Shown here in pieces: positions 33,590 to 42,231 of a stretch of DNA of 64,000 bases. The notes under the pieces were generated by a model. It ran no database searches. It was not told the DNA's origin and saw only the letters and a program-made list of their open reading frames with translations. The translations under genes were made by a program, and so were the position numbers. The stretch comes from Phragmitibacter flavus (GTDB lineage Bacteria; Verrucomicrobiota; Verrucomicrobiia; Verrucomicrobiales; Verrucomicrobiaceae): the NCBI RefSeq assembly GCF_005780165.1, contig NZ_VAUV01000011.1:172126-236125 (forward strand), given 5' to 3'. How positions within the stretch are numbered: the stretch's first letter is position 1; each line of letters starts with the position of its first letter.

Positions 33590-33760
33590 TCAATTGGCGG
33601 TCGATTTGCCGAAAAATTTACCGAACAACCAGACCACGAACATCAGCACCGCTGCCATCCAAAGCAAATTGAGAAAGAAACCGGTCACGGCAAACACCAC
33701 CTTGGCAACCAACCAGATGACCAGCAATATGACGGCGATTCCAGGCAAAGAATTTTTCAT
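33590..33760 (-). CDS. 56-residue two-helix membrane protein (lmo0937-like)
   Basis: A short gene with a good coding pattern. It starts MKNSLPGIAVILLVIWLVAK and ends with FFGKSTAN. Two hydrophobic segments (about 7-27 and 31-49) are separated by one turn. It resembles the small lmo0937/DUF5670-type membrane proteins (about 50 residues; IAVILLVLWLLG pattern) whose role is unknown, though they are common in stress-linked gene sets. The start ATG at 33760 has no strong Shine-Dalgarno. It is convergent with the nucleotide cluster and divergent from the PEP-CTERM gene. Confidence 0.6.
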   Translation of the reverse strand: MKNSLPGIAVILLVIWLVAKVVFAVTGFFLNLLWMAAVLMFVVWLFGKFFGKSTAN

Positions 33761-33832
33761 ATACAGATAGAAACGGCCCGATATCCCTTATCGCGCCTCT
33801 TCAAATCCACCAATCCGAAGTGCATTGATGGC

Positions 33833-33861
33833 TTGACGCCTTTTCCATCGGTCTGTTAAAA
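33833..33861 (+). promoter_or_regulatory. Sigma-70-type promoter of PEP-CTERM gene
   Basis: TTGACG (33833-33838) and TTAAAA (33856-33861) are separated by exactly 17 bases. The predicted transcription start is about 85 bases before the ATG at 33953. No other candidate of this quality lies in the intergenic region. Confidence 0.5.
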
Positions 33862-33952
33862 CTTGAGGACGCCATCGAAAAGGAAACGGCATTCCTCTCA
33901 CCGGCCCTAATTCTCCCGACGCCACCAATACGCCTTCCCACCTTAACACGCC

Positions 33953-36900
33953 ATGTTTGCAAACACCCCAGCAGCCAGATCGTCCATCCGTCAACTCGCA
34001 GCGCTGCTGATGGCCGGCGTTCTCTCCCTTTCATCGACGTCTTTTTCTGCCGAATTTTTTTGGGACGCTAACACAGGTGCCGCTGGCAACCAGAATGGCA
34101 GTGGCCTTTGGAACAACGATCCCGCCAGCCTGAATTGGACCCCGTCAGTGGCAGGAACCAACGGAGCCTGGATCAACGCCTCCGACAGCATCGCCAACCT
34201 CTCTGCTTCAGCCGGCTACACCAATCCCGCCATCGGCGGCACCATCACCCTCGGCGAAAACATTTTTCTCAACCAACTCATCTTCGGCAGCCAGGCCGGA
34301 GCCTACCAGATCACCCCCGCCTCCGGAACCCAACAACTCCAGTTCGATGGCATCGCACCCGCCATCCATAGCGACTCCACCCAGCCCCTCACCATCTCCA
34401 CCGGCATCACCAGCACCGGCCCCTTAAAAAAAACCGGCAGCGGTCGCATCATCCTCAACTCCCCCACCTCCCTCGCCGACCTCAATATTCAAAACGGTGC
34501 CGTCCAACTCAACACCTCCGGCACCCTTCCTTCCACCACCAACCTCACCCTCGGCACCCCCACCACCGCAGGCACCCTCGATGTCCGTGCCGACCAATCC
34601 CTCGCCAGCCTCACCTTCCAAAGCCGCTCCAACGCCACCACCAACCTCGTCAACATCGCCGCCGACACCACCCTCACCGTCAACGGCGCCCTCACCAACG
34701 GCATCCTCGACGGCACCAGCGCCAGCAACACCACGAACACCACCGTCAGCGGCGCCGGACACCTCATCGTCAACACCCCCACCGCCAACCTCACCGTATC
34801 CAGCGGCAACGATACCGGCACCAGCACCCAATTGCTCAATCTCGCCAACCTCGAACAATTCACCAGCACCACCAACAACATCTACGTGGGTCGCGCCACC
34901 ACCAACACCTCCGCCTTTGCCTCCACCGGCCGCCCCCAGTCTACCCTCGTCCTTGCACGCAACAACGAACTCACCGCCAACAACCTCCTCCTCGGCATCA
35001 ACACCCAGGTCACCTCCAGCAGCTTTCTCGACCTCGGCACCACCAACACCCTCAACATCAACACCATCGTCGCCGGTGGTGGACGCTCCATCGGCACCAT
35101 GCGTTTCACCGCAGGCACCATCAACCCCACCCTCACCCTTCGCGGCCAAACCGGTGGCACCTCCCGCACCAACATCTTCGTCGCCGACTCACGCAACGCC
35201 TCAAGCCTCTCCACCACCGGCGGCTCCAGCACCTCCGAAGGCCACCTCAACTTCACCGGCGGCACCGTCGATCTCCTCATTGACAACCTCAACCTCGCCC
35301 TCGGCGGCACCGACAACGGCGGCTTCAACGGCGGGGCCTACGGCAAAGCCATCGGCACTTTCACCTTCGGCGGCACCGACAGCAGCGTCGACATCAATCA
35401 CCTCAACCTCGGCATCGCCGTTTCCACCAACCTCGTCGCCGCCAACAGCCCCGACCCCGTCACCACCACCGAAGCCACCTTCACCATGAATGGCGGCTTT
35501 CTCGTCGTCAACAACAGCATGACCCTCGGCATCAGCCAGGACCCCGACTCCGGCAACCAGCAAGCCATCACCTCCACCTTCAACCTCAATGCCGGCGTCG
35601 CCTCCATCAACTCCGACATCATCCTCGGCTCCCACCAAAGCAGCGGCACCGGTCCCATCACCGCCACCCTCAACCTCAACGGTGGCCAACTCTCAATCAA
35701 CGGCGACATCGTCCGTGGCGACACCAACACCATCGGCACCGTCAACCTCAACGGCACCCACCTCAACCTCAACAACCACGCCATCGGCGACGCCATCAAC
35801 CCTGTCACCCTCAACCTCCAAAGCGGCCTCCTCTCCAACCTCAGCGAACTCAATGGCGGAGCAGACCTCGTCAAAACCGGCCCGGGCACCCTCATCCTCA
35901 GTGGCACCAACACCCACACCGGCAATACCGTCATCGAAAATGGACGCCTCCTCGTCGACACCACCACCGCCCTGCAAAACACCGCCGGCATCGACGTCCG
36001 CAGCGGCGGCACCTTCGACTTCAACGACCGCCTCGGCGGCACCCTCACCCTCTCCGCCCTCACCCTTGCCGACGGCTCCGCCATCGGTGCCCAACTCGGC
36101 AGCGCCACCGGCTCCATCCAAACCGCAGCCGTCGTGCAAACCGCCACCAACGCCCAGATCGCCGTCAACATCCACCACAACGGACCCACCCCACCCCCCG
36201 CCAGCTCCGTCATCCTCGACGCTGCCGGCGGCCTCACCGCCAATGGTGCCACTTACTCCCTCGGCATTGTCTACAACAACACCGACTTCACCGTCGCCAT
36301 CGTCGCCTCCCCCACCCAGATCACCGCCAACACCACCGCCGCAGGCCCCCTCACCGCCGCCTACTGGAAAGGTGGATTCACCCCCGCCAACAACGTCTGG
36401 TCAGCCTCCAACGGCTCCACCCTCAGCAACTGGTCCGCCACCATCGACGGGGCCACCGACACCGGCCTCGTCCCCGGAGCGATGACCGACGTCTACTTCT
36501 CCGCCACCACCTCCACCCTTCCCGCCACCACCGTCCTCGGTGCCGACATGACCTTCAAAACTCTCAACATCAGCACCGCCACTCCCCTCACCCTCGACGA
36601 CGCTGAAAACTCCCTCACCCTCACCGGCGACCCCGCCATCACCGTCGCCAACACCTCCGGTGCCGTCACCCTCAACACCAACCTCTTCCTCACCTCTGCC
36701 GTCCCCACCCTCCACGTCGATAACACTGCAGGACTCACCCTCACCGGCCTCTTCTTCGCCGACAGCGCCACCACCATCACCAAAACCGGCACCGGCACCC
36801 TCTTCCTCACCCCTACTTTCACCGACCACAGCGCCAAATTTAACATTACCGGCGGCACCCTCGCCATCAACTCCGCCACTGCCCTTGGAGTTGCACCCGT

Positions 36901-39097
36901 CGCCTTCACCGCCGACCAGCTGCGCCTCGACAACGGCACCCTCCGCGCCCTCGCCTCCTTCCGTATCGACGACCCCACCCGCGGCATCACCCTCGGCTCC
37001 CAAGGCGGCACCTTCCAGGTCGACGCCGGCTCCACCCTCGGGATCGACACCACCATCACCAGCACCGGCACCCTCATCAAAACCGGCCTCGGCACCCTGG
37101 AAATCACCGAAACCGTCACCAGCACCGGCGGCACCACCCTCCGCGCAGGCACCCTTTCCCTCATCGGCGCGAACAACACCCTCCCCAGCAACCGCGCCAT
37201 CACCTTTGATGCGGCCACCGCCACCCTCAATCTCAACAACACCAGTCAAACCGTTTCTTCCCTCACCTTCAACACCCACACCGGTATCGGAGCCATGAAT
37301 CTCGCGATCACCGGCAACGGCGGAACCCTTATCAACAACAACAACAGCACCGCGACCCAATTCTTCACTGCCGATCAAGCCAAACCGCTCAACGTCGACA
37401 TGAACGGCCTTTCCACTTACACCCACAACGGCTCCAGCCAGATCTTCAGCATCGGCCTCAATGCCGGCCCGGCAGCCCATTTCGCCAACGGCACCACTGC
37501 TGTCAGCACCGTCCGCCTCGCCCAGACCAACACCATCACCGCCTCCTCCATCCGTTTGGGGGACAACGTCGGCAGTTCTGGCGGCGGCCTCTCCACCCTC
37601 CTGCTCGGCCAGACGAACACCCTCAACGCCAACTCCTTCATGATCTCCAACTCACGCTCCAGCGGCGTCATCCGTTTTGCCGACAACCTCATCGACCCCA
37701 CCGTCACCATCCGCGCCACCAACGGCACCAGCGCCGTTAGCAGTTGGACCATGGGCACGCTCAACAACTTTGAAAACTCCACCTGGACCTCCACCGCCAA
37801 CTTCACTGGCGGCACCCTCAATGCGCTCATCACCACCCTTGCCCTCGGAAGCGTCAATGACCGGCAAGGAACCCTCAATGCCACCTTCACCATGGACCGG
37901 GGTCTCATGACCGTGACCAGCCTCAACATGGGATTCACCTCCGGCACTGACACCCGGAACCCCGGCATTCGCGCCGTCAATTCGGTCTTCAACCTCATCG
38001 GCGACGGCACACTAAACATCGCCACCCTCACCATGGCGCGCAACACTGCAAACGTCGCCAACGCCAGCTCAAACCCTGACGCCACCGCCACCTTCAATGT
38101 CTCCGCCGGCACCGCCAACATTGGCAGCGGCGGCATCCTGATCGGCCGCGCCGACACCACCGGCTACGACTCCATTGCCACGCTCAACCTCACCGGAGGC
38201 ACCGTCAACGTCAGCGGCAACATCGTCAAAGAAAACACCGGCGTTGGCAACGTCAACTCGACCATCCGCCTGCAAGGTGCCACCCTCAACCTCAATGGCA
38301 ACAACATCGGCGACGCCAGCCGCCCCATCGACAACCTTATTTTCATCAACGGCACCCTGCAAAACATCGCCCAGATCAACGGCGGCGGGGCGATCAGCAA
38401 AACCGGTGGCACCGACGACACCCTCATCCTCGCAGGCACCAACACCTTCACCGGAGCCACCAACGTCAACGGTGGTCGTTACCTCGTTCACGGCACCCAC
38501 AGCGGAGGCGGAAGCTACACCATCGCCTCTGGAGCCACTCTTGGCGGTGATGGCTCCGTCAGCCTGGCCACCGGTCAATCCATCCAGTTCCTCGCCAACG
38601 CCACCCTCATTGCGGGCGATGGCAGCGGCCCCGCCAGTCACCTCAGTCTCACCACCAGCCTCAGCGGCTCGAGTTTATTTGACGATGCCAGCCTCGTGCA
38701 ACTGCGAATCCTTGCCGATCCCGGCAGCGGCGGGACCGACCACAGCCTCGACCTCACCACCGCCGACACCCTCAACTTCAACGGCAACGTCAATCTCAAC
38801 CTGGCCGACCTTCAGGTCCTTGATCCCCTCGGCCTCGCGCTTGGTTTCGTCGAAGGAGACACCTGGCGACTCTTCGACTGGGATGATGTCGCCACTGCAG
38901 GTTTCGGCACCGCAAATAACGTCTTTGGCGACTTCTTCCTGCCCACCCTCAACTCCGGATTCATCTGGGACACCAGCCAGCTCTACACCGATGGAACCAT
39001 CACCGTTGCCGTCCCCGAACCCGGTCGCGCCTTGCTGTTGTTCATTGGCCTGACACTTCCGCTCCTCATCCGCCGCCGCCATCGTGCGCAAGACTGA
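33953..39097 (+). CDS. Giant autotransporter-repeat protein with PEP-CTERM sorting signal
   Basis: 1714 residues. A signal peptide (about 1-33, ending near SFSA) is followed by aromatic FWDANTGAAGNQNGSGLWNN, common at the start of autotransporter-repeat proteins. The body is Thr/Asn/Gly/Leu-rich beta-helix sequence with autotransporter-associated repeats such as KTGPGTLILSGTNTHTGNT, KTGLGTLEITETVTSTGGT and TLILAGTNTFTGATN. The C-terminus reads VPEPGRA, a hydrophobic helix, then RRRHRAQD: a classical PEP-CTERM signal recognised by an exosortase. It has no C-terminal barrel. It is therefore probably processed and anchored or released by the exosortase route. It has its own promoter and ends five bases before a convergent gene. 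Confidence 0.92.
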   Translation: MFANTPAARSSIRQLAALLMAGVLSLSSTSFSAEFFWDANTGAAGNQNGSGLWNNDPASLNWTPSVAGTNGAWINASDSIANLSASAGYTNPAIGGTITLGENIFLNQLIFGSQAGAYQITPASGTQQLQFDGIAPAIHSDSTQPLTISTGITSTGPLKKTGSGRIILNSPTSLADLNIQNGAVQLNTSGTLPSTTNLTLGTPTTAGTLDVRADQSLASLTFQSRSNATTNLVNIAADTTLTVNGALTNGILDGTSASNTTNTTVSGAGHLIVNTPTANLTVSSGNDTGTSTQLLNLANLEQFTSTTNNIYVGRATTNTSAFASTGRPQSTLVLARNNELTANNLLLGINTQVTSSSFLDLGTTNTLNINTIVAGGGRSIGTMRFTAGTINPTLTLRGQTGGTSRTNIFVADSRNASSLSTTGGSSTSEGHLNFTGGTVDLLIDNLNLALGGTDNGGFNGGAYGKAIGTFTFGGTDSSVDINHLNLGIAVSTNLVAANSPDPVTTTEATFTMNGGFLVVNNSMTLGISQDPDSGNQQAITSTFNLNAGVASINSDIILGSHQSSGTGPITATLNLNGGQLSINGDIVRGDTNTIGTVNLNGTHLNLNNHAIGDAINPVTLNLQSGLLSNLSELNGGADLVKTGPGTLILSGTNTHTGNTVIENGRLLVDTTTALQNTAGIDVRSGGTFDFNDRLGGTLTLSALTLADGSAIGAQLGSATGSIQTAAVVQTATNAQIAVNIHHNGPTPPPASSVILDAAGGLTANGATYSLGIVYNNTDFTVAIVASPTQITANTTAAGPLTAAYWKGGFTPANNVWSASNGSTLSNWSATIDGATDTGLVPGAMTDVYFSATTSTLPATTVLGADMTFKTLNISTATPLTLDDAENSLTLTGDPAITVANTSGAVTLNTNLFLTSAVPTLHVDNTAGLTLTGLFFADSATTITKTGTGTLFLTPTFTDHSAKFNITGGTLAINSATALGVAPVAFTADQLRLDNGTLRALASFRIDDPTRGITLGSQGGTFQVDAGSTLGIDTTITSTGTLIKTGLGTLEITETVTSTGGTTLRAGTLSLIGANNTLPSNRAITFDAATATLNLNNTSQTVSSLTFNTHTGIGAMNLAITGNGGTLINNNNSTATQFFTADQAKPLNVDMNGLSTYTHNGSSQIFSIGLNAGPAAHFANGTTAVSTVRLAQTNTITASSIRLGDNVGSSGGGLSTLLLGQTNTLNANSFMISNSRSSGVIRFADNLIDPTVTIRATNGTSAVSSWTMGTLNNFENSTWTSTANFTGGTLNALITTLALGSVNDRQGTLNATFTMDRGLMTVTSLNMGFTSGTDTRNPGIRAVNSVFNLIGDGTLNIATLTMARNTANVANASSNPDATATFNVSAGTANIGSGGILIGRADTTGYDSIATLNLTGGTVNVSGNIVKENTGVGNVNSTIRLQGATLNLNGNNIGDASRPIDNLIFINGTLQNIAQINGGGAISKTGGTDDTLILAGTNTFTGATNVNGGRYLVHGTHSGGGSYTIASGATLGGDGSVSLATGQSIQFLANATLIAGDGSGPASHLSLTTSLSGSSLFDDASLVQLRILADPGSGGTDHSLDLTTADTLNFNGNVNLNLADLQVLDPLGLALGFVEGDTWRLFDWDDVATAGFGTANNVFGDFFLPTLNSGFIWDTSQLYTDGTITVAVPEPGRALLLFIGLTLPLLIRRRHRAQD

Positions 39098-39102
39098 GCC
39101 GG

Positions 39103-39600
39103 TCAAAAACTCGAAGGCGACATCCCTTTTAATTTGGGATGCGTCACTTCCACCAGCCGCCAGTCTCCCGGCTTCCAGCCCTCCTTTTGCCAGGTGAAGG
39201 TCCACGGCTCCTGCAAGTTGTTCACTTTGCTCATCACCATCTGGCTCAGTCCCGCCCCATTGCCCTCGATTCGTGCATCTCCCGTCACCGTGGCCGACAA
39301 CCCATTTTCATCCTCAGTCACCACCACCTCCGTCGTTGTCCACTGCAAATCCAGCACCAAAAACCCCCGCAACAACTCTCTGGCAATCTCAATCGCATCC
39401 TCCGCATTGTTGCCCCACTCATCTTCATACTCGTTCGAAAGCATTCCTCCCACCTCGGCCCAATAACGCCCTCCCGCCAGATCAAAAAGTTCGTCATGAC
39501 TCCGCCTCACCTGAGTCTCCGCCGACTGAAAAAACGGCATCGCCAGCCACCCGGCGATGGCCAGCACCAACACCGGCAATAATCTCAAAATGATGCGCAT
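39103..39600 (-). CDS. Exported NTF2-like protein, unknown function
   Basis: 165 residues. A signal or anchor helix (LRLLPVLVLAIAGWLAMPFF) precedes a domain rich in alternating strands: HDELFDLAGGRYWAEVGGMLSNEYEDEW, IEIARELLRGFLV, TTTEVVVTEDENGLSATVTGDARIEG, then WTFTWQKEGWKPGDWRLVEV. This is the layout of an NTF2-like fold (helix, then a curved sheet), although no catalytic pattern is evident. It lies 63 bases after the DLH-type lipoprotein gene on the same strand and may be the fourth gene of that operon. It ends five bases from the PEP-CTERM gene. Confidence 0.55.
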   Translation of the reverse strand: MRIILRLLPVLVLAIAGWLAMPFFQSAETQVRRSHDELFDLAGGRYWAEVGGMLSNEYEDEWGNNAEDAIEIARELLRGFLVLDLQWTTTEVVVTEDENGLSATVTGDARIEGNGAGLSQMVMSKVNNLQEPWTFTWQKEGWKPGDWRLVEVTHPKLKGMSPSSF

Positions 39601-39663
39601 ACAGCCTCTTCTCTACCTGACCTGACGCCCCATTGTCAAACCTCAACCTCAATGCGACCCTCT

Positions 39664-40659
39664 TCACGGCACCTCACGGACCAGCGCTCCACCTGAAGGC
39701 ACATACCGCCGTGGTTGACTCCCCTTCAATTTGGCATCCATGAATTCCATCATCTCAACAAAGGCGCGATGGGTTTCGGTCACCTTCTTGCCTCCACGAG
39801 GAGCAACGTAACAATCCGTCAAAATTGCATGCGCATTCAACGGCAATTTGTCCCTGCCATAATAATTTTCCGCCTTCAATGTTCCATCCAAGACCCGACC
39901 GGGGAAACACTGGATCAAGGTATTCAGCCGCTCCGCTGGTGAAACGTTGTCATGCTCAAACCGAAACGCCAAAATCTGAAAATCCGGCTCCCTCTCCATC
40001 CGTGACCTCACCAGCTTTACCTCGGCCTTCGACATGCCGATGTCCGCCTTCACCTCATCCCCCAACGGCAGGCGCAACAACGAAGGCTGGCACACCACCG
40101 GAGCTGCAATCTCAGGAACCAATCCTGCCAGCATCACCGGAAACACACCCGTCACACAAAGCCCGACACATCCAATCCTCTCGCCCGGGTGTTGTTTGAC
40201 AATGACCTCCCGGCAGAGGCCGGACAACCAGTCAACAATACGCCGGCTTGGCACGGAAGATAGATCCAGCCTGAACCCCTTCGACAGGGGCAGCACGATC
40301 GCATTTTTGACAAACACTGCACGGGACCCACTGCTCTGCTGTGAATCCCACAAATCCGGCACATACACATCATAACCTTTTGCCGCCATTCGCCTCGCCA
40401 GTTCCAACACGCTCACTGAAAGCGACGGCATTTCGTGCAACAACAACACCGCCCCTTTCCCCGGTTGTTTTGCACGTGTCACCAGGCAATCATGGCGAAT
40501 ACCGGCGTATTCGAAACTGAACGACTCGAACCGACGGATTTCTTCGGCTTTCTCCTCCTTCGTTTCGATCGGATTGCAACACTTCAAATCCGTGTGGGCA
40601 CAAGAAACGATCCCCATCAGAGACACGCCCAACCAAACGATGCTCAACCATTTCATCAT
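39664..40659 (-). CDS. Lipoprotein of dienelactone-hydrolase (alpha/beta-hydrolase) family
   Basis: 331 residues. The N-terminus is a lipoprotein signal (WLGVSLMGIVSC). The core has GKGAVLLLHEMPSLSVSVLELARRMAAKGYDVYVPDLW, a typical dienelactone-hydrolase beginning, and IGCVGLCVTGVFPVMLAG, the elbow with Cys as nucleophile (GLCVTG). The final motif DCYVAPRGGKKVTETHRAFVEMMEFM contains a His at the expected place. It would hydrolyse ester bonds on the outer surface or in the periplasm; the substrate is unknown. Its start overlaps the stop of the other hydrolase gene by four bases (ATGA). It is part of the envelope operon 43521-39103. Confidence 0.75.
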   Translation of the reverse strand: MMKWLSIVWLGVSLMGIVSCAHTDLKCCNPIETKEEKAEEIRRFESFSFEYAGIRHDCLVTRAKQPGKGAVLLLHEMPSLSVSVLELARRMAAKGYDVYVPDLWDSQQSSGSRAVFVKNAIVLPLSKGFRLDLSSVPSRRIVDWLSGLCREVIVKQHPGERIGCVGLCVTGVFPVMLAGLVPEIAAPVVCQPSLLRLPLGDEVKADIGMSKAEVKLVRSRMEREPDFQILAFRFEHDNVSPAERLNTLIQCFPGRVLDGTLKAENYYGRDKLPLNAHAILTDCYVAPRGGKKVTETHRAFVEMMEFMDAKLKGSQPRRYVPSGGALVREVP

Positions 40660-42215
40660 CGCTTTTGGAAGTAAAGTTGTGGCAGCGAAGTCCGCGAGCT
40701 CATTTCCTCAACGTCCACCCCCATGGTTTCCGCGCCCATCGCTCTCTCCCCTGCCCGGGGGGCTCTCCGCTGCGTCGGCGGTGCAAGGGCAAGATGCAAC
40801 ATCGCCGTCGCAAAACCGGCGAACTCTTCGGTCCAGATTCCTCCATGACTTTTCACCATGCTCGCCGGCATTTGGGTGATCCAAAAAGGAGTCCGGTTGT
40901 AAGTGTCCTTTTCATCCCCGGCCCTCATCAAATAATCCTTGTTGATCCCCCTGATCAAAATGCTGCCGTCCGACCTGACGTTGCTGCGATAATGCTGGTT
41001 GCTGGAAATCGCCATGACCCTGTCGTCCACGCTTGGGTAACCTGGATACCGGCGCACATACTCCGCTCTCGCCGTCCCTCCCGACGTTTCATTACTCTCC
41101 ACCACCGAATGACTGAACAATCCCTCATTGTGCCCTGCGGTATGCCGGTGCGTGTAGTTCTGCGACTTGGTATAACCATCGCGTTTGTAATCGCTGCGGT
41201 AGTGTCCCGCGACGCCCGTGTTGCTGAATCGCATGATGTATCGTCCCACCACAATTCCTGTCGGAAACCAGAAACTGGTCGCCGAGTCCTTCTCCGAAGT
41301 GGCAGAAACGATCAACGGAAACCGATGATTCGATTCTCGACCATCCGCCTTCAACGCGAAACCCTTGTCCTTTTCGAGCGTTCTCAGCATGTCCACAAAC
41401 TGCTTTGAAATGATCGACGTTTGCGCACTGTTCACCAACAGAATCAGATCCGCAGGGGGCACCACTTTTTCGCTTGATCCCGCACTCGCCACCCTCACCA
41501 GATTGCTGGCCATCGCCTTGTTGATCGCATTCTCCATCACAATGGCACCAAAGGAATGGCCGACAAAAATCACCCGGGAACTCGCAGGCCGGTGCTTCCT
41601 GGCTGAACCCGATAGATCATACAACGCATGAGTAATCCCCACCCCTTTGCCCACCCGCTCTGCCCGCGCCATGCCATGGTAAAAGTCCACCTTCATAGGT
41701 AATCCTGCCCAGGCCGGCAACTCCAATCCCACGGTCTTGCCGCGCCACCCCACATAGACTCCCATCACCTCCACCCCGGCCTTGCGATGCGCCGGATCTT
41801 CCCGCATCGCTTTGATGGTTTTCGTGAAATTCTTCAAATTGCCATTCTCCTCATTGTAGGGGCTGGCGTTGTTCTCCCATCCATGGGCAAAAACAATGAG
41901 ATGGAAAATCTTGGCTCGCTTTGCCGCCTGCTCCACCGTTGCAGACACCATCCGCAGCTGTTCCAAACTGCACAATTCGCCATGATCATCCACTTCGACG
42001 AATCCCATGTAAGGACGACCATCCTCAGGATCTTTCCAGACGGCGGCATCCGTCTTTGACGTCTCTCCCATCTTCAAAGCCTCCGCCTCCAGCGTGGTTC
42101 TGAACGGCTTCGTGGACGTATAAACTGGCGAAGGCCCGGCACAGCTGCCAAAAACCATCACCGACATGACCGACCCAACCCATGGCCACAGTTTTAAAAA
42201 GTTTTTCGTTTTCAT
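40656..42215 (-). CDS. Lipase-like alpha/beta-hydrolase lipoprotein
   Basis: 519 residues. A lipoprotein signal (SVMSVMVFGSC) precedes an alpha/beta-hydrolase fold: IFHLIVFAHGWENNASPYNEEN, then RVIFVGHSFGAIVMENAI with the nucleophile Ser in GHSFG, and an acid/base region further on. The second half (about 300-520) is unusual, with repeated Tyr/Ser/Asn-rich sequence (SDYKRDGYTKSQNYTHRHTAGHNE), and is not part of the hydrolase. The start at 42215 is chosen; an in-frame ATG at 42224 is also possible. It sits 16 bases after the barrel gene and overlaps the next hydrolase gene. It probably cleaves a lipid or ester at the cell surface; this is inference. Confidence 0.68.
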   Translation of the reverse strand: MKTKNFLKLWPWVGSVMSVMVFGSCAGPSPVYTSTKPFRTTLEAEALKMGETSKTDAAVWKDPEDGRPYMGFVEVDDHGELCSLEQLRMVSATVEQAAKRAKIFHLIVFAHGWENNASPYNEENGNLKNFTKTIKAMREDPAHRKAGVEVMGVYVGWRGKTVGLELPAWAGLPMKVDFYHGMARAERVGKGVGITHALYDLSGSARKHRPASSRVIFVGHSFGAIVMENAINKAMASNLVRVASAGSSEKVVPPADLILLVNSAQTSIISKQFVDMLRTLEKDKGFALKADGRESNHRFPLIVSATSEKDSATSFWFPTGIVVGRYIMRFSNTGVAGHYRSDYKRDGYTKSQNYTHRHTAGHNEGLFSHSVVESNETSGGTARAEYVRRYPGYPSVDDRVMAISSNQHYRSNVRSDGSILIRGINKDYLMRAGDEKDTYNRTPFWITQMPASMVKSHGGIWTEEFAGFATAMLHLALAPPTQRRAPRAGERAMGAETMGVDVEEMSSRTSLPQLYFQKR

Positions 42216-42231
42216 ACAAGTCATCCAATCA

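Noticed and set aside
36401..37480. Long Gly/Glu-rich minus-strand frames inside the PEP-CTERM gene
   Set aside because: Low-complexity mirror of Thr/Asn-rich repeats on the coding strand.
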